From the NCBI RefSeq assembly GCF_905147045.1, contig NC_065917.1, positions 1,752,501-1,816,500 of the forward strand: 64,000 bases of DNA, read 5' to 3'. Each line of letters begins with the position of its first letter. Position 1 is the stretch's first letter. Below are positions 11,361 to 20,350 of the stretch, piece by piece. Under the pieces are notes generated by a model that worked only from the letters and a program-made list of their open reading frames with translations, did no database searches and was not told the DNA's origin. The DNA is from Nymphalis io (Eukaryota > Arthropoda > Insecta > Lepidoptera > Nymphalidae). Both the position numbers and the translations under genes were made by a program.

Positions 11361-11923
11361 CTATTTATTTGATAGTAGGGTACAAATGACCCGCCGTCTC
11401 TGTTATGGTATTTCACAAGGGTTGAGGCAAATCTAAGTTTATGCCTTGGGGTGCGGGCTTTTTATTGTAACCCTTAACATAACTTAACATACATTTTGAT
11501 CATTTGTATTATTTAAGTATTTTTAAGTTATAAAGTAGTATATATATTATTATGTTTAAAATAGAATTCGTTTAGCTAACGGATGGAAAAATTGTAACTC
11601 CAGATTTATGCCTAGCCTACTAGCCAAGCCAAAATTATATACTATACTCAAAACGCTCCGGAATGTTGGGTCTCAATTGTCAAAACCTAAGGGCCTTAGG
11701 GCGCTTTCAATTTAGACAATTGTGCCGAACTGCTGCAGTCCGGGTATCGTACTGCGCACGGGCGGTTATGATTTTTCATACAAAATGTCTCGACGCAAAG
11801 TCGTGCGACAGCAGTACGGCGCACGTCCGTTGGCGGAACGGCAACAACCTGTCTCAGTCGTTGTTCGCTAGTGCTGTGAACGCATCGTGTTTCTTAGAGG
11901 TTTTCGTGCATACCTACCTAATT

Positions 11924-12437
11924 ATGGATGATTTAAATACAGAAGATTTTATAAATGAAATAGAGTTGCAGCCCGCCGTTTGGGATTCTAAATGTGACAA
12001 CTATTCAAATCGCTTGGAGAAAAAAAAGGCTTGGGATGTTTTATGTGAAAAATTTATTACCGATTTTAAAACTAAAAAATCAGCTGAAAAGAATACTGCA
12101 GGTACAACAATAAACAGTTTATTATATTATAATGTAATCAATTAGTATTATTTATATTTTACTGTTTTGCCACGATACTTGTCCTCTTGGGCTAACAAAA
12201 TAGTCCGTAAATATATCGCGGACTGTTGTGGCTGACAAATTCTGATAATTTTGTGGCTGAACTGGCCTAACTTATTATGAGCAACAGGGTTACTACACAG
12301 GTCAATCTTCCGAATATCGTAGTCAGGCTCATGCTTCGTCTACTGAGTTACAACAACAATCACCTATGTCTAATACATCAACGAATTCTGATTTTACTTT
12401 ATATGAAGATCTTTTTAGCGATGGTGACACAGTATAA
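11924..12437 (+). pseudogene. MADF-domain accessory protein of Harbinger element (broken)
   Basis: First exon 11924-12101: starts ATG GAT GAT, and residues about 20-45 show a MADF-like start (AVWD, later AWDVLCEKF). It ends at a donor (GCAG|GTACAA). A later open segment (about 12273-12437) encodes a Gln/Ser/Tyr-rich C-terminus ending LYEDLFSDGDTV and stop. The middle of the protein is missing or would need splicing over about 170 bp that looks deleted. In complete elements this protein is thought to bind DNA and help the transposase enter the nucleus (family knowledge). Confidence 0.6.
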
Positions 12438-12549
12438 ATGCGTGCGTATCAACAAAAAAGAAAACATTAATCATCAAAATCTCTATCGGGTCTGTTTAAG
12501 AGTAGCAATAAATACTTATAAAAATACTAAATGTGTTTATATTACTTAC

Positions 12550-12938
12550 CTTATCGTTATCACAAGTCTCTCTTCGGCGGATATAGTATTTTTGAATTTA
12601 GTTTCTTGACGTTGTATTCCATTTTTAACAAAGTGATATAATTCATAGAAACATTCTCTAGACATTCTAAAATAGTTCAAAAATTCAGCTGAGCTTTCTT
12701 TTAATCTAGGGTAAAGTGTATAAAAATCACCAGTTTTATATTTTAAAGAAAACATTGGCGACGCCCTAGTACGGCGTCGTTTATGTTTCTGCCGAAGCAA
12801 GGGAACTAACAATAACACTTCCTCGTCAGAGTCCATGGCACCGACTAAAGTTGGGTTTCGATGGAAATCACTAAAATTCGATCGGACTGCAGCCGCGTAT
12901 CTCTTCAAATAAGACGATTTACGTCGTACTGCTGTCAT
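12550..12938 (-). pseudogene. HARBI1-like transposase, first exon only
   Basis: Minus-strand frame beginning ATG at 12938, or more likely at the internal MDSDEE. It contains the N-terminal helical region of Harbinger transposases (YPRLKESSAEFLNYFRMS, then EERLVITIR) and ends at a strong donor (GATAAG|GTAAGT) at 12550/12549. The exons that should follow with the DDE catalytic triad do not fit in the remaining space, because the plus-strand accessory gene ends at 12437. Confidence 0.65.
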
Positions 12939-13029
12939 CCGGCAGCAGTACGGCTCATGGTCGTAATAACCGTGCGGCAGCAGTCCGGCACCAACCGTCT
13001 AAATTGAAAGCGCCCTTAGATCTCTTAAT

Positions 13030-13180
13030 CTGGACGCGCAGAATTGTCTACGAACTGTCAATTCTACTATTAATTTGTCACTTTATCGCAATCGATTCGA
13101 AGCGTGATCGTTGCCGTTTATCCGTTTTCCTATTATTTAATTTAATTATGAACTATTTGTATAAAAGTTAAAAATAAATA
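13030..13180. repeat. old repeat shared with 17155-17270
   Basis: The segment around GTCACTTTATCGCAATCG is found inverted at about 17195-17220 (CGATTGCGATAAAGTGAC) with similar flanks. This is a two-copy repeat of unknown type. Confidence 0.45.
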
Positions 13181-13375
13181 TATTGAATAGCTACGATATA
13201 CATTTTTTTTCATATTGTGTTAATGAAGAAAGCATAGGTCAATAATTATTATTTTTGACTTTATTTTCTATTGACGTGATACTTTGTGAATGTTGTGTAC
13301 ACTTGTAATCGATATACATATCAGAAGTGAATTTTTTTCTCTTTGGATGTTTAGTATGCCACCATTTAATATGTA

Positions 13376-13402
13376 TAATAATAATAATAATAATAATAAA
13401 TA
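13376..13402. repeat. (AAT)n microsatellite
   Basis: Run of AAT triplets at the 3' side of the minus-strand LINE at 13403-14019. It probably derives from that element's tail. Confidence 0.8.
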
Positions 13403-14019
13403 ACTTTATTCACCAAAAAGAAACAAAGACAAAAAAAAATTAAGGTACAAAACCATAAAAAAAGAGTTAACAATGTCATATTTTATTATTTGGTGAAAAG
13501 GTCGTAGTCTCAGCTAGGCTACTTTTCAGTCTACGCCTTGCACATATGCTGCCAACACAAACGCTACATTCAGTGCAGTAAAAGGAAGATAAAATTACTT
13601 AAATAATAAAAGTTAGTACAATTTTATAACACGCCCAATAGGCTAAAATAAAAAATAAAAAAAATCATGCAAGCATTACTAAAACAGTGAGGTTTTTTTT
13701 TTGTTAAATTCTAGAAAAAGGAATATATTTCATATTGAATAAAAAAAATGAAAATAAATTAATAATAATAACATTTAAAATGTTTAAACGAATAGAGATA
13801 TATGTTTTAATAAATTACAATCAAAATAGCAATTAAATATTGAAGTTTAGTTACACACATTTGTCCAGACACATTGCGTCTTTTGCATAGACAGAAGCCA
13901 TTGCTTGCATTGTGCCTTAAACTTATTTTGTGATGTACTGTTCTTAATCGGAGGTGGAATATCGTTCCAACACTTAGAAGCAGCGAAACGAAAGCTACCT
14001 CTAAATGCTTGCAAGTGCA
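13403..14019 (-). mobile_element. minus-strand LINE 3' end (right-hand part split off)
   Basis: The minus-strand frame at about 13850-14019 encodes a LINE C-terminus (LQAFRGSFRFAASKCWNDIP, then QWLLSMQK and stop). It is followed by an AT-rich 3' UTR with GAATAAAGTTATT near 13405. The upstream part of the same element continues at 14368-14640, beyond an inserted LINE tail. The CWN-P motif is usual for jockey/CR1-group C-termini. The clade is uncertain. Confidence 0.65.
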
Positions 14020-14367
14020 AATTCCTGCTTCCCCCTTCCTTCTTAAGTCCACGCGAGCTGGTTCTCGATGTCACCGCCTAACTGTGACATTAATTCCATC
14101 GCGCACAAAGAAATTTGGCAACTCCTTTATTTTTGTCGCACTACCAAAAAATGGAATTCCTTACCAGCTCACGTGTTCCCCTCCTCTTACAACCCGGGTT
14201 CCTTCAAACGAGGCGCGAAGAGGCATCTTGCGGGCCGGCAAGGCGGTGACGGCTAGTACAGAACATTCTTCCCGACTGTACTGGCCGTCGTCGCGTTTGG
14301 ACTCTACTACCACTTACCATCAGGTGGAGTAGAGTCATTTGCCATCCCGGACATATATAAAAAAAAA
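14020..14367 (+). mobile_element. jockey-like LINE 3' tail inserted in another LINE
   Basis: Repeats the last part of 19964-20300 with a few indels and ends in a short poly(A) (14359-14367). It splits a minus-strand LINE copy into two halves (13403-14019 and 14368-14640), so it inserted later. Confidence 0.8.
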
Positions 14368-14640
14368 TGTGGTCTAGGCAGTACTAGTCGCGGAACTCGG
14401 CTCAATCTAAAATTGGATTCATTTGTTTCAGACCATTTAAGTTTATCCGCCAAATAATTGGGAATTTTACGATATTTTAAGGTGAAAGTGATATTATTTA
14501 ATTTAAATGTACGGCGATTTTTCATATTTAATATATTCTTGGAATTTAAATAAAGTGTAATATGCGAATATCGAGGTATATTGTAACAAAATCTTAGACA
14601 AGAATTTTGTATCCTCTGTATTTTCCTTTCAGTCTTTTTA
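14368..14640 (-). mobile_element. minus-strand LINE, left-hand coding part
   Basis: Minus-strand frame containing MKNRRTFKLNNITFTLKYRK and YLADKLKW, then RLSRVPRLVLPRPH. This is the stretch that normally precedes the C-terminal block now found at 13850-14019. Confidence 0.6.
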
Positions 14641-14706
14641 TAAAGTCTTTTTATAATTTTATGTATATTGATAGTCTTCCTTTTAAATAAATAAATAAAT
14701 AATAAA

Positions 14707-14822
14707 CGGCATTACTTATAAACGATGCTTTGATGATTCCTCTCTTTTTATCATTATTGATTTGAGGTTCGAAAGATAAAGAGCATTATTTAGCTAACCA
14801 CCCGCTAAACAAAGTTAATAAG
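14707..14822 (+). mobile_element. rep-F MITE copy
   Basis: Same family as 417-540, starting ATTACTTATAAACGATG and ending near AAACAAAGTTAATAAG. A short rep-A 3' end with poly(A) (14829-14896) follows directly. Confidence 0.6.
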
Positions 14823-14828
14823 CAGCGT

Positions 14829-14896
14829 TTGGTGACCACTTACCATCAGGTGGCCCATATGCTCGTCCGCCTTCCTATTCTATAAAAAAAAAAAAT
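14829..14896 (+). repeat. rep-A 3' end fragment
   Basis: Contains GACCACTTACCATCAGGTGG and TATTCTATA followed by poly(A). Only the last 70 bp of the element are present. Confidence 0.75.
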
Positions 14897-15624
14897 TGCC
14901 AGAAGGGACAGTCTGAGATCGAACGCGCTTCTCTAGAAGCCTATTCACTTTTACATTAAATAAACCCAGTGTAGTATACACACATCTACAATAATATATT
15001 AATTACTATTTTATACAATGAATATATATTATCTGTCAACGCGGGTGACACATACTGTCAATATTGGAATTGACGCGAATTGAAGATGGTTCTAAATGTT
15101 TCACTCTGAATCAAAATCCGCCTAAAATGATTTCCTTACTGGATCGTCGTACAATGCGAGATCAAAGTTTTTTATTTAAACTAATACATAACTTGAATGG
15201 TAGTTCATATATTAGAAGCAAAATTTACTGCAGATGCTTTATTCCACTTACCCTTTACTTGAACCAATTATGCTCAAAACAAATTTATATATCGCTCTTG
15301 TAAAAGCTACAATAGGAAGATTAGACTTGGACATGTTTTCTTGTACGCTCAATACATTTAAAAAGTTAGTGTGCATTTGTCAATTTAGTCATTGTTTCTT
15401 TTTTTGTATATATTATTGTTTTGCTATTAATTACGTAGGGCTGCCGTTGAGGATGCAGAATGAAACCGAACGAATTTAACTTATACGTTTATTTAAGTAA
15501 TTAAATTTAACAATTAATTATTTCTAATTTCTAATACGTGACAGTCTGTTCGATATCAGAACAAAAAGTGAAGATCTGTAGTCTGAATTACATATTTATA
15601 ACGAAATCGGTGAATCACTGAATG

Positions 15625-15795
15625 GTCCCCACGGTATGGCAATTCTTGGTAGCACTCGATGTTCGGGAGGTCTTGCGAAACAAAGCAGCGACGCTGGCAA
15701 CAGGTGCTAGCTTCAAGGAATGCATGGTGTGATTATTTCTCACGGTATGGTATTTCTTGGTAGCGCTCGATGTTCGGGGAGGTCTTGCGATTATT
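15625..15795 (+). repeat. imperfect tandem duplication
   Basis: A block of about 50 bp beginning CACGGTATGG and containing CGATGTTCGGG and GGTCTTGCGA occurs at about 15633-15681 and again at about 15740-15790, with a few substitutions. It has no coding frame. Confidence 0.7.
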
Positions 15796-16014
15796 TCTTA
15801 ACATGTTTGTTAACTGTTTGAATCTTCATAATTATTAATTATAATTTACTAAATTACTTGTTTACTGCCAATCATGAATTATTTTTAAGTGGAAACTTGA
15901 TTGTGTGAACGAGTTAATTTGTTGTATAAGGTATGTGGTGTGTACTGTATGTTTCACAATTATAATAACAAAATAAAAATAAAAATGGTGTGTGTGCATA
16001 GCTGATATATAATA

Positions 16015-16205
16015 TACTAGCGGCCCGCCCCGACTTCGTCCACGTTGAACAATTATCAATATTAATAGATATTGGCTAATCGGCCGGAAAAAATGTATTT
16101 TGTATAGGATTTGCGTAAAATCCGTTCTAAGTAAGCGTCTACGTCTTGGAAGTAACTGTGACGAATTTCAAGTCAATCGGATAGTTTAGGAGATCTCGTA
16201 ATGAG
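16015..16205 (+). repeat. rep-E fragment
   Basis: Starts CTAGCGGCCCGCCCCGACTT and includes CGGATAGTTTAGGAGATCTC. The same blocks occur in reverse at 62780-62975 and as a fragment at 53985-54030. Confidence 0.6.
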
Positions 16206-16266
16206 TGGTATTTCGCTTATATATATATATAATATATATATATATAATATATAAGCGAAATACCAT
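16206..16266. repeat. AT-cored perfect inverted repeat
   Basis: TGGTATTTCGCTTATATA at the left and its exact inverse at the right enclose a pure AT core, so the DNA can form a long hairpin or cruciform. It sits exactly between a rep-E fragment and a rep-C SINE. Confidence 0.8.
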
Positions 16267-16289
16267 ATATAAGTACAACCAAGACAACA

Positions 16290-16449
16290 TATATAAGTAC
16301 AAACCAGACAACTGATATATAGATAATTACACCGAGACTCAGGACAAACAGACATGTTCATGCACACTAATGTCTGTCCTGGGTGGGAATCGAACCCACA
16401 ACCTTCGGCGTGAAAGGCAAGTATCTACCAACCACGCCAGCCGGCCCGT
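16290..16449 (-). repeat. rep-C SINE, internally deleted
   Basis: Minus-strand copy with a complete head at the right (CCGGCC, ACCACGCC) and a shortened tail part. A small segment (ATATAAGTACAACCAAGACAAC) is duplicated at the left. Confidence 0.7.
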
Positions 16450-16874
16450 TAGATTATTAAAAAATAGCTATGTAGTATAAAAAATATATACAAAAGGGTA
16501 AAGAGGCCTGAGACGCGTATTGCCTAGGGGCCTCAACATAGTTGATACGGCTCTGGCCACATGACACGACAAGTTAAGCGAGCTAGTTTAAACAAGCCAG
16601 ATAAGGTACCCCCATCTAAATCAAAGCGAATCAAAGGCAGACGCGCTCTATTGTTCCCTACCCTCCTCAAAGATTTATCATAGAAAGTTTGGCATATTTA
16701 TGTTCTTTAGTCAAAGTGTTGAAATATGTTTTTTTATCGTTTAAATGGAAATTATATAAAAACTTTTTAACATTAATAAAATACGTCTTGCAAGCCAATG
16801 AATGGTTTAGATTACCAGATTCCGCGCGTCTCTTTGCGAGTGAGAAGAGGGAGAATATAACGGTGACGACACTT

Positions 16875-17149
16875 CACCCAGTGGTTAGAACGCGTGAATC
16901 TTAACCGATGATAGTGGGTTCAAGCTCGGGTAAGCACCATTGAATTTTCATTTGTTTAATTTGTGTTTATCTCGTGCTTTTTTATTCCGTCACCAAGAAA
17001 GAAAACATCGTGATGAAACCTGCATGTGTCTAATTTCACTGAAATTCTGCCACATGTGTATCCGCATTGGAGCAGCGTGGTGGAATAAGCTCCAAATCAT
17101 CTCCTCAAAAAAGAAAAGGAGGCCTTAGCCTAGCAGTGGGCTGTTACTA
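16875..17149 (+). repeat. rep-B SINE
   Basis: Copy starting at the A-box (CCCAGTGGTTAGAACGCG) and running to CAGCAGTGGG-like sequence and CTGTTAC at the end. Confidence 0.75.
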
Positions 17150-17154
17150 CAATT

Positions 17155-17600
17155 GTAACTACGATAACGGCTCGATTAACGGCAACGATAACGTTTCGAT
17201 TCGATTGCGATAAAGTGACAGTTTGTTAGTATAATTAACCATAATGGTAAATTTTTGGACAGTGTAAACTGTCTTTATTGTAAAACTAAGTCAGATTGTA
17301 ACATATAACATTAGTTGTGATACGAATTATTCTTAAATATTACTGAGTATCTGTCATTTTTTATATTATCAATAATAATCTATATTTTTAATCTGTTAAC
17401 AAGAACATTGACAGATACTCTTTGTGGCGGGAAACTGATAGACTTTAAATTCTCTTTACGAGCGTTACGGATTCGGTATTGACATCTAGTTCGTACAATT
17501 AACATGTTCAGTGTATATATTCAATATAATTTTGAGAAACTGGTTTTCTGGTAGGTATAATTCTTTTTTTTTCACGCAGTGGAAACCTTCATAAAGGTAC
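17155..17600. other. non-coding, partly old repeat
   Basis: Positions 17155-17270 are related to 13030-13180. The rest is AT-rich. GGTAGGTATAA at 17552 recurs at 20488 and 21399 (see findings). Confidence 0.4.
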
Positions 17601-17629
17601 CCAGCTCCCGTGGGGGATAACTGGGTTAT

Positions 17630-20197
17630 GTGGAATTCTCCAATGGTGACTTGGAGACAAGCCGACTATTTGACCATCTTAGTCGGGTGGCAGATGCTGC
17701 GCAAGAGCAATTTCCTAACGCGGAATTGGTGTTTTTGGGGGACTTTAATGCTCACCACGAATCCTGGTTGAAATCCCTCAAAACTGACCATGCTGGAAGG
17801 ACTGCTCATGCTTTTGCTCTCACACATGACTTGACCCAACTGGTTGATCAGCCCACCAGGATCCCAGACATTGATGGGCAAGCACCTTCTCTACTGGACC
17901 TTCTGCTGACTTCTCACCCGGTGGAATATCAGGTTGTGGTTCAGGCTCCTCTTGGCTCTTCGGATCACAGCCTTATTTCTACCAGAGTGCCACAGGCCAA
18001 GCTGCCGCCACTAGCGGTATGCAAACGTCGCGTTTGGCACTATAAGTCGGCGGATTGGGACGGTATGCGCGATTACTATGCGTCGGTCCCTTGGAAGGAA
18101 CGTTGCTTCAGTGGGAATGACCCGACAGCTAGTGCCGCTGCTGTTGCTGGCGAGATCATGCTGGGAATGGAATACTACATTCCTAGCTCAGATCTCGTCA
18201 GTAGGAGTACGCGTAACCGTTGGTTCACTCGTGAATGTGCCGATGCTGTATCAGCTAAGCAGGCGGCATATCGCAAGTGGATCAACGGCTGCATTAGCGG
18301 GGCATCTAACATTGACTCACTGAAAGCAAACTATAATAAAAATTCCAAGTCCTGTAGAAAGGCATACACGAGAGCGGATGCACAGCGCATTGTACAGATT
18401 GGTCATGACCTTGTTTCGCATCCTAGGGGCTCCCGTAGCTTCTGGCGTCTGACCAAGTCTGTGCAAAACAATTTCTGCCAACCTTCGCTGCCACCGCTCA
18501 GAAATCCGGACGGATCGCTAGCTCACAGTCCGCAAGAGCAAGCTGATCTCCTGGCTAAACTCTTTGCCGACAATTCCGTCATCGATGATTGTAGTGCACT
18601 GCCACCTACAATACCTGCATGTGGCCATACGATGCCTGACATTAAAATCAGGCAACGTGATGTGCGTGCGGAGCTGCAATCACTTGATGTACGGAAAGCT
18701 AGCGGTCCCGATGGAATACCAGCCATAGTGCTGAAGAAGTGCGCAGCGGAGCTGTCTCCTGTGTTAACGCGCCTGTTCCAACTTTCTCTCTCTTCGGGAA
18801 GTGTGCCGGAGGCTTGGAGAAGAGCTAATGTGCAAGCGGTTCCCAAAAAAGGGGATCGGTCTGACCCGGCAAATTATCGGCCAATAGCTATCACCTCAGT
18901 ACTTTGTAAGGTGATGGAACGGATTTTAAACAACCAACTGATCCATTACCTAGAAGATCACTGTCTAATTAATGATCGTCAGTACGGTTTTCGACCAAAA
19001 CGGTCCACAGGCGATCTTCTAGCGTACGTAACACACCTCTGGGGTGAAGCTATCGACAAGCATGGAGAATCGTTGGCTGTCAGCCTCGATATCTCCAAGG
19101 CTTTCGACAGGGTCTGGCACAGAAGTCTTCTCTCAAAGCTACCGGCATATGGTCTGCCTGCTCAGCTATGCACCTGGATTGCCAGCTTCCTACACAAGCG
19201 TAGCCTTCGTGTTTTAGTAGATGGTTGCGCTTCACAATTCTATGTAGTGAATGCTGGGGTCCCCCAGGGATCTGTGCTATCTCCCACACTCTTTCTTTTG
19301 CATATCAATGATATGCTCTCCCTTGGGAACATACATTGCTATGCAGATGATAGTACAGTGCATGGTGGATACCACGGACGCGCAGTGGCTGGGCGGGCGG
19401 AAACTGAGGAGAGGCGGGAGAATCTTGTCATTGAACTCGATAGGACGTTAGATCTCATCGCCAAATGGGGCTCTGATAATCTTGTTGAGTTTAATGCCAA
19501 GAAAACACAGGTATGCGCTCTCACGGCGAAAAAGTCAACATTTTCCCCTCTTCCCTCCCTCTGTGGTACTCCGCTGGTGATGCAAAGCAAAATCGCCATG
19601 CTGGGGATTGACGTTCGCTGCGACCTTAGTCCAAGGGATTACATCGAGGCTGTTATAAAAACAGCTTCACGGAAACTCGGAGTTCTGAACAAGGTGCGGC
19701 GCTTTTTCACGCCACAACAACTGTGCCTGCTGTACAAAACACAGGTACGGTCTTGCGTGGAATATTGCTCGCACCTTTGGGATGGCTCCGCTAAGTACCT
19801 ACTTGAGGCCTTGGACCGGTTGCAGCGACGTGCCGTACGCATTATTGGCGACGTAAAGGTCACAAACACCCTTGAACCTTTACAATTGCGTCGTGAGATA
19901 GCAGCGCTGAGCGCTTTCTATCGACTGTATCACGGCGAGTGCTCTGAGGAATTATTCTCTCTAATTCCTGCTTCCCCCTTCCTTCTTAAGTCCACGCGGG
20001 CTGGTTCTCGATGTCACCGCCTAACTGTGACATCAATTCCATCGCGAACAAAGAAATTTGGCAACTCCTTTCTTTGTCGCACTTCCAAAAAATGGAATTC
20101 CTTACCAGCTCACGTATTCCCCTCCTCTTACAACCCGGGTTCCTTCAAACGAGGCGTGAAGAGGCATCTTGCGGGCCGGCAAGGCGAAGGCGGCTAG
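17630..20197 (+). CDS. jockey-like LINE ORF2: endonuclease (partial) and reverse transcriptase
   Basis: An uninterrupted frame of 855 codons. The first ATG-type start is not required because the element is 5'-truncated: a stop (TAA, 17618-17620) lies just upstream, and the frame enters inside the AP endonuclease domain. Motifs in order: GDFNAHH (about residue 38) and SSDHSLI (about residue 110) of the endonuclease; ASGPDGIP, then ANYRPIAITS; then SLDISKAFDRVWH, GVPQGSVLSP and the catalytic YADD (about residue 566) of the reverse transcriptase; and a C-terminal CWN-like block (KKWNSLPAHVFP). No RNase H domain is seen. It is followed by a 100-bp 3' UTR and a 51-base poly(A). Placement in the jockey/CR1 group rests on general architecture. 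The open frame and long tail suggest a recent copy. Confidence 0.85.
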   Translation: MEFSNGDLETSRLFDHLSRVADAAQEQFPNAELVFLGDFNAHHESWLKSLKTDHAGRTAHAFALTHDLTQLVDQPTRIPDIDGQAPSLLDLLLTSHPVEYQVVVQAPLGSSDHSLISTRVPQAKLPPLAVCKRRVWHYKSADWDGMRDYYASVPWKERCFSGNDPTASAAAVAGEIMLGMEYYIPSSDLVSRSTRNRWFTRECADAVSAKQAAYRKWINGCISGASNIDSLKANYNKNSKSCRKAYTRADAQRIVQIGHDLVSHPRGSRSFWRLTKSVQNNFCQPSLPPLRNPDGSLAHSPQEQADLLAKLFADNSVIDDCSALPPTIPACGHTMPDIKIRQRDVRAELQSLDVRKASGPDGIPAIVLKKCAAELSPVLTRLFQLSLSSGSVPEAWRRANVQAVPKKGDRSDPANYRPIAITSVLCKVMERILNNQLIHYLEDHCLINDRQYGFRPKRSTGDLLAYVTHLWGEAIDKHGESLAVSLDISKAFDRVWHRSLLSKLPAYGLPAQLCTWIASFLHKRSLRVLVDGCASQFYVVNAGVPQGSVLSPTLFLLHINDMLSLGNIHCYADDSTVHGGYHGRAVAGRAETEERRENLVIELDRTLDLIAKWGSDNLVEFNAKKTQVCALTAKKSTFSPLPSLCGTPLVMQSKIAMLGIDVRCDLSPRDYIEAVIKTASRKLGVLNKVRRFFTPQQLCLLYKTQVRSCVEYCSHLWDGSAKYLLEALDRLQRRAVRIIGDVKVTNTLEPLQLRREIAALSAFYRLYHGECSEELFSLIPASPFLLKSTRAGSRCHRLTVTSIPSRTKKFGNSFLCRTSKKWNSLPAHVFPSSYNPGSFKRGVKRHLAGRQGEGG

Positions 20198-20294
20198 TGC
20201 AGAACGTTTTTCCCGTCTGTACTGGCCGTCGTCGCGTTTGGACTCTACTACCACTTACCATCAGGTGGAGTAGAGTCATTTGCCCTCCCGGCGA

Positions 20295-20348
<54 letters not shown>
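17630..20348 (+). mobile_element. jockey-like non-LTR retrotransposon, 5'-truncated
   Basis: Element body containing the ORF above, the 3' UTR with ACCACTTACCATCAGGTGG, then TATA and 51 consecutive A residues (20298-20348). I could not find a target-site duplication. Dead 3' tails of the same family lie at 3021-3259, 14020-14367, 28671-28804 and 32824-33185. Confidence 0.85.

Positions 20349-20350
<2 letters not shown>

Larger units (their letters stand above)
11699..13015. mobile_element. PIF/Harbinger transposon, internally deleted
   Basis: The ends are 19-bp inverted repeats, GGGCGCTTTCAATTTAGAC at 11699-11717 and its exact inverse at 12997-13015. They are flanked by a TTA duplication (11696-11698 and 13016-13018), the 3-bp target site typical of PIF/Harbinger. 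Inside are two convergent partial genes, an accessory Myb/MADF-type protein on the plus strand and the start of a HARBI1-like transposase on the minus strand. These are the two proteins such elements normally carry. The catalytic part of the transposase is missing, so the copy cannot move itself. Confidence 0.85.

Noticed and set aside
14009..14332. 107-codon plus-strand ORF as a host gene
   Set aside because: It is the 3' coding tail and UTR of the jockey-like LINE, with frameshifts relative to the intact copy.
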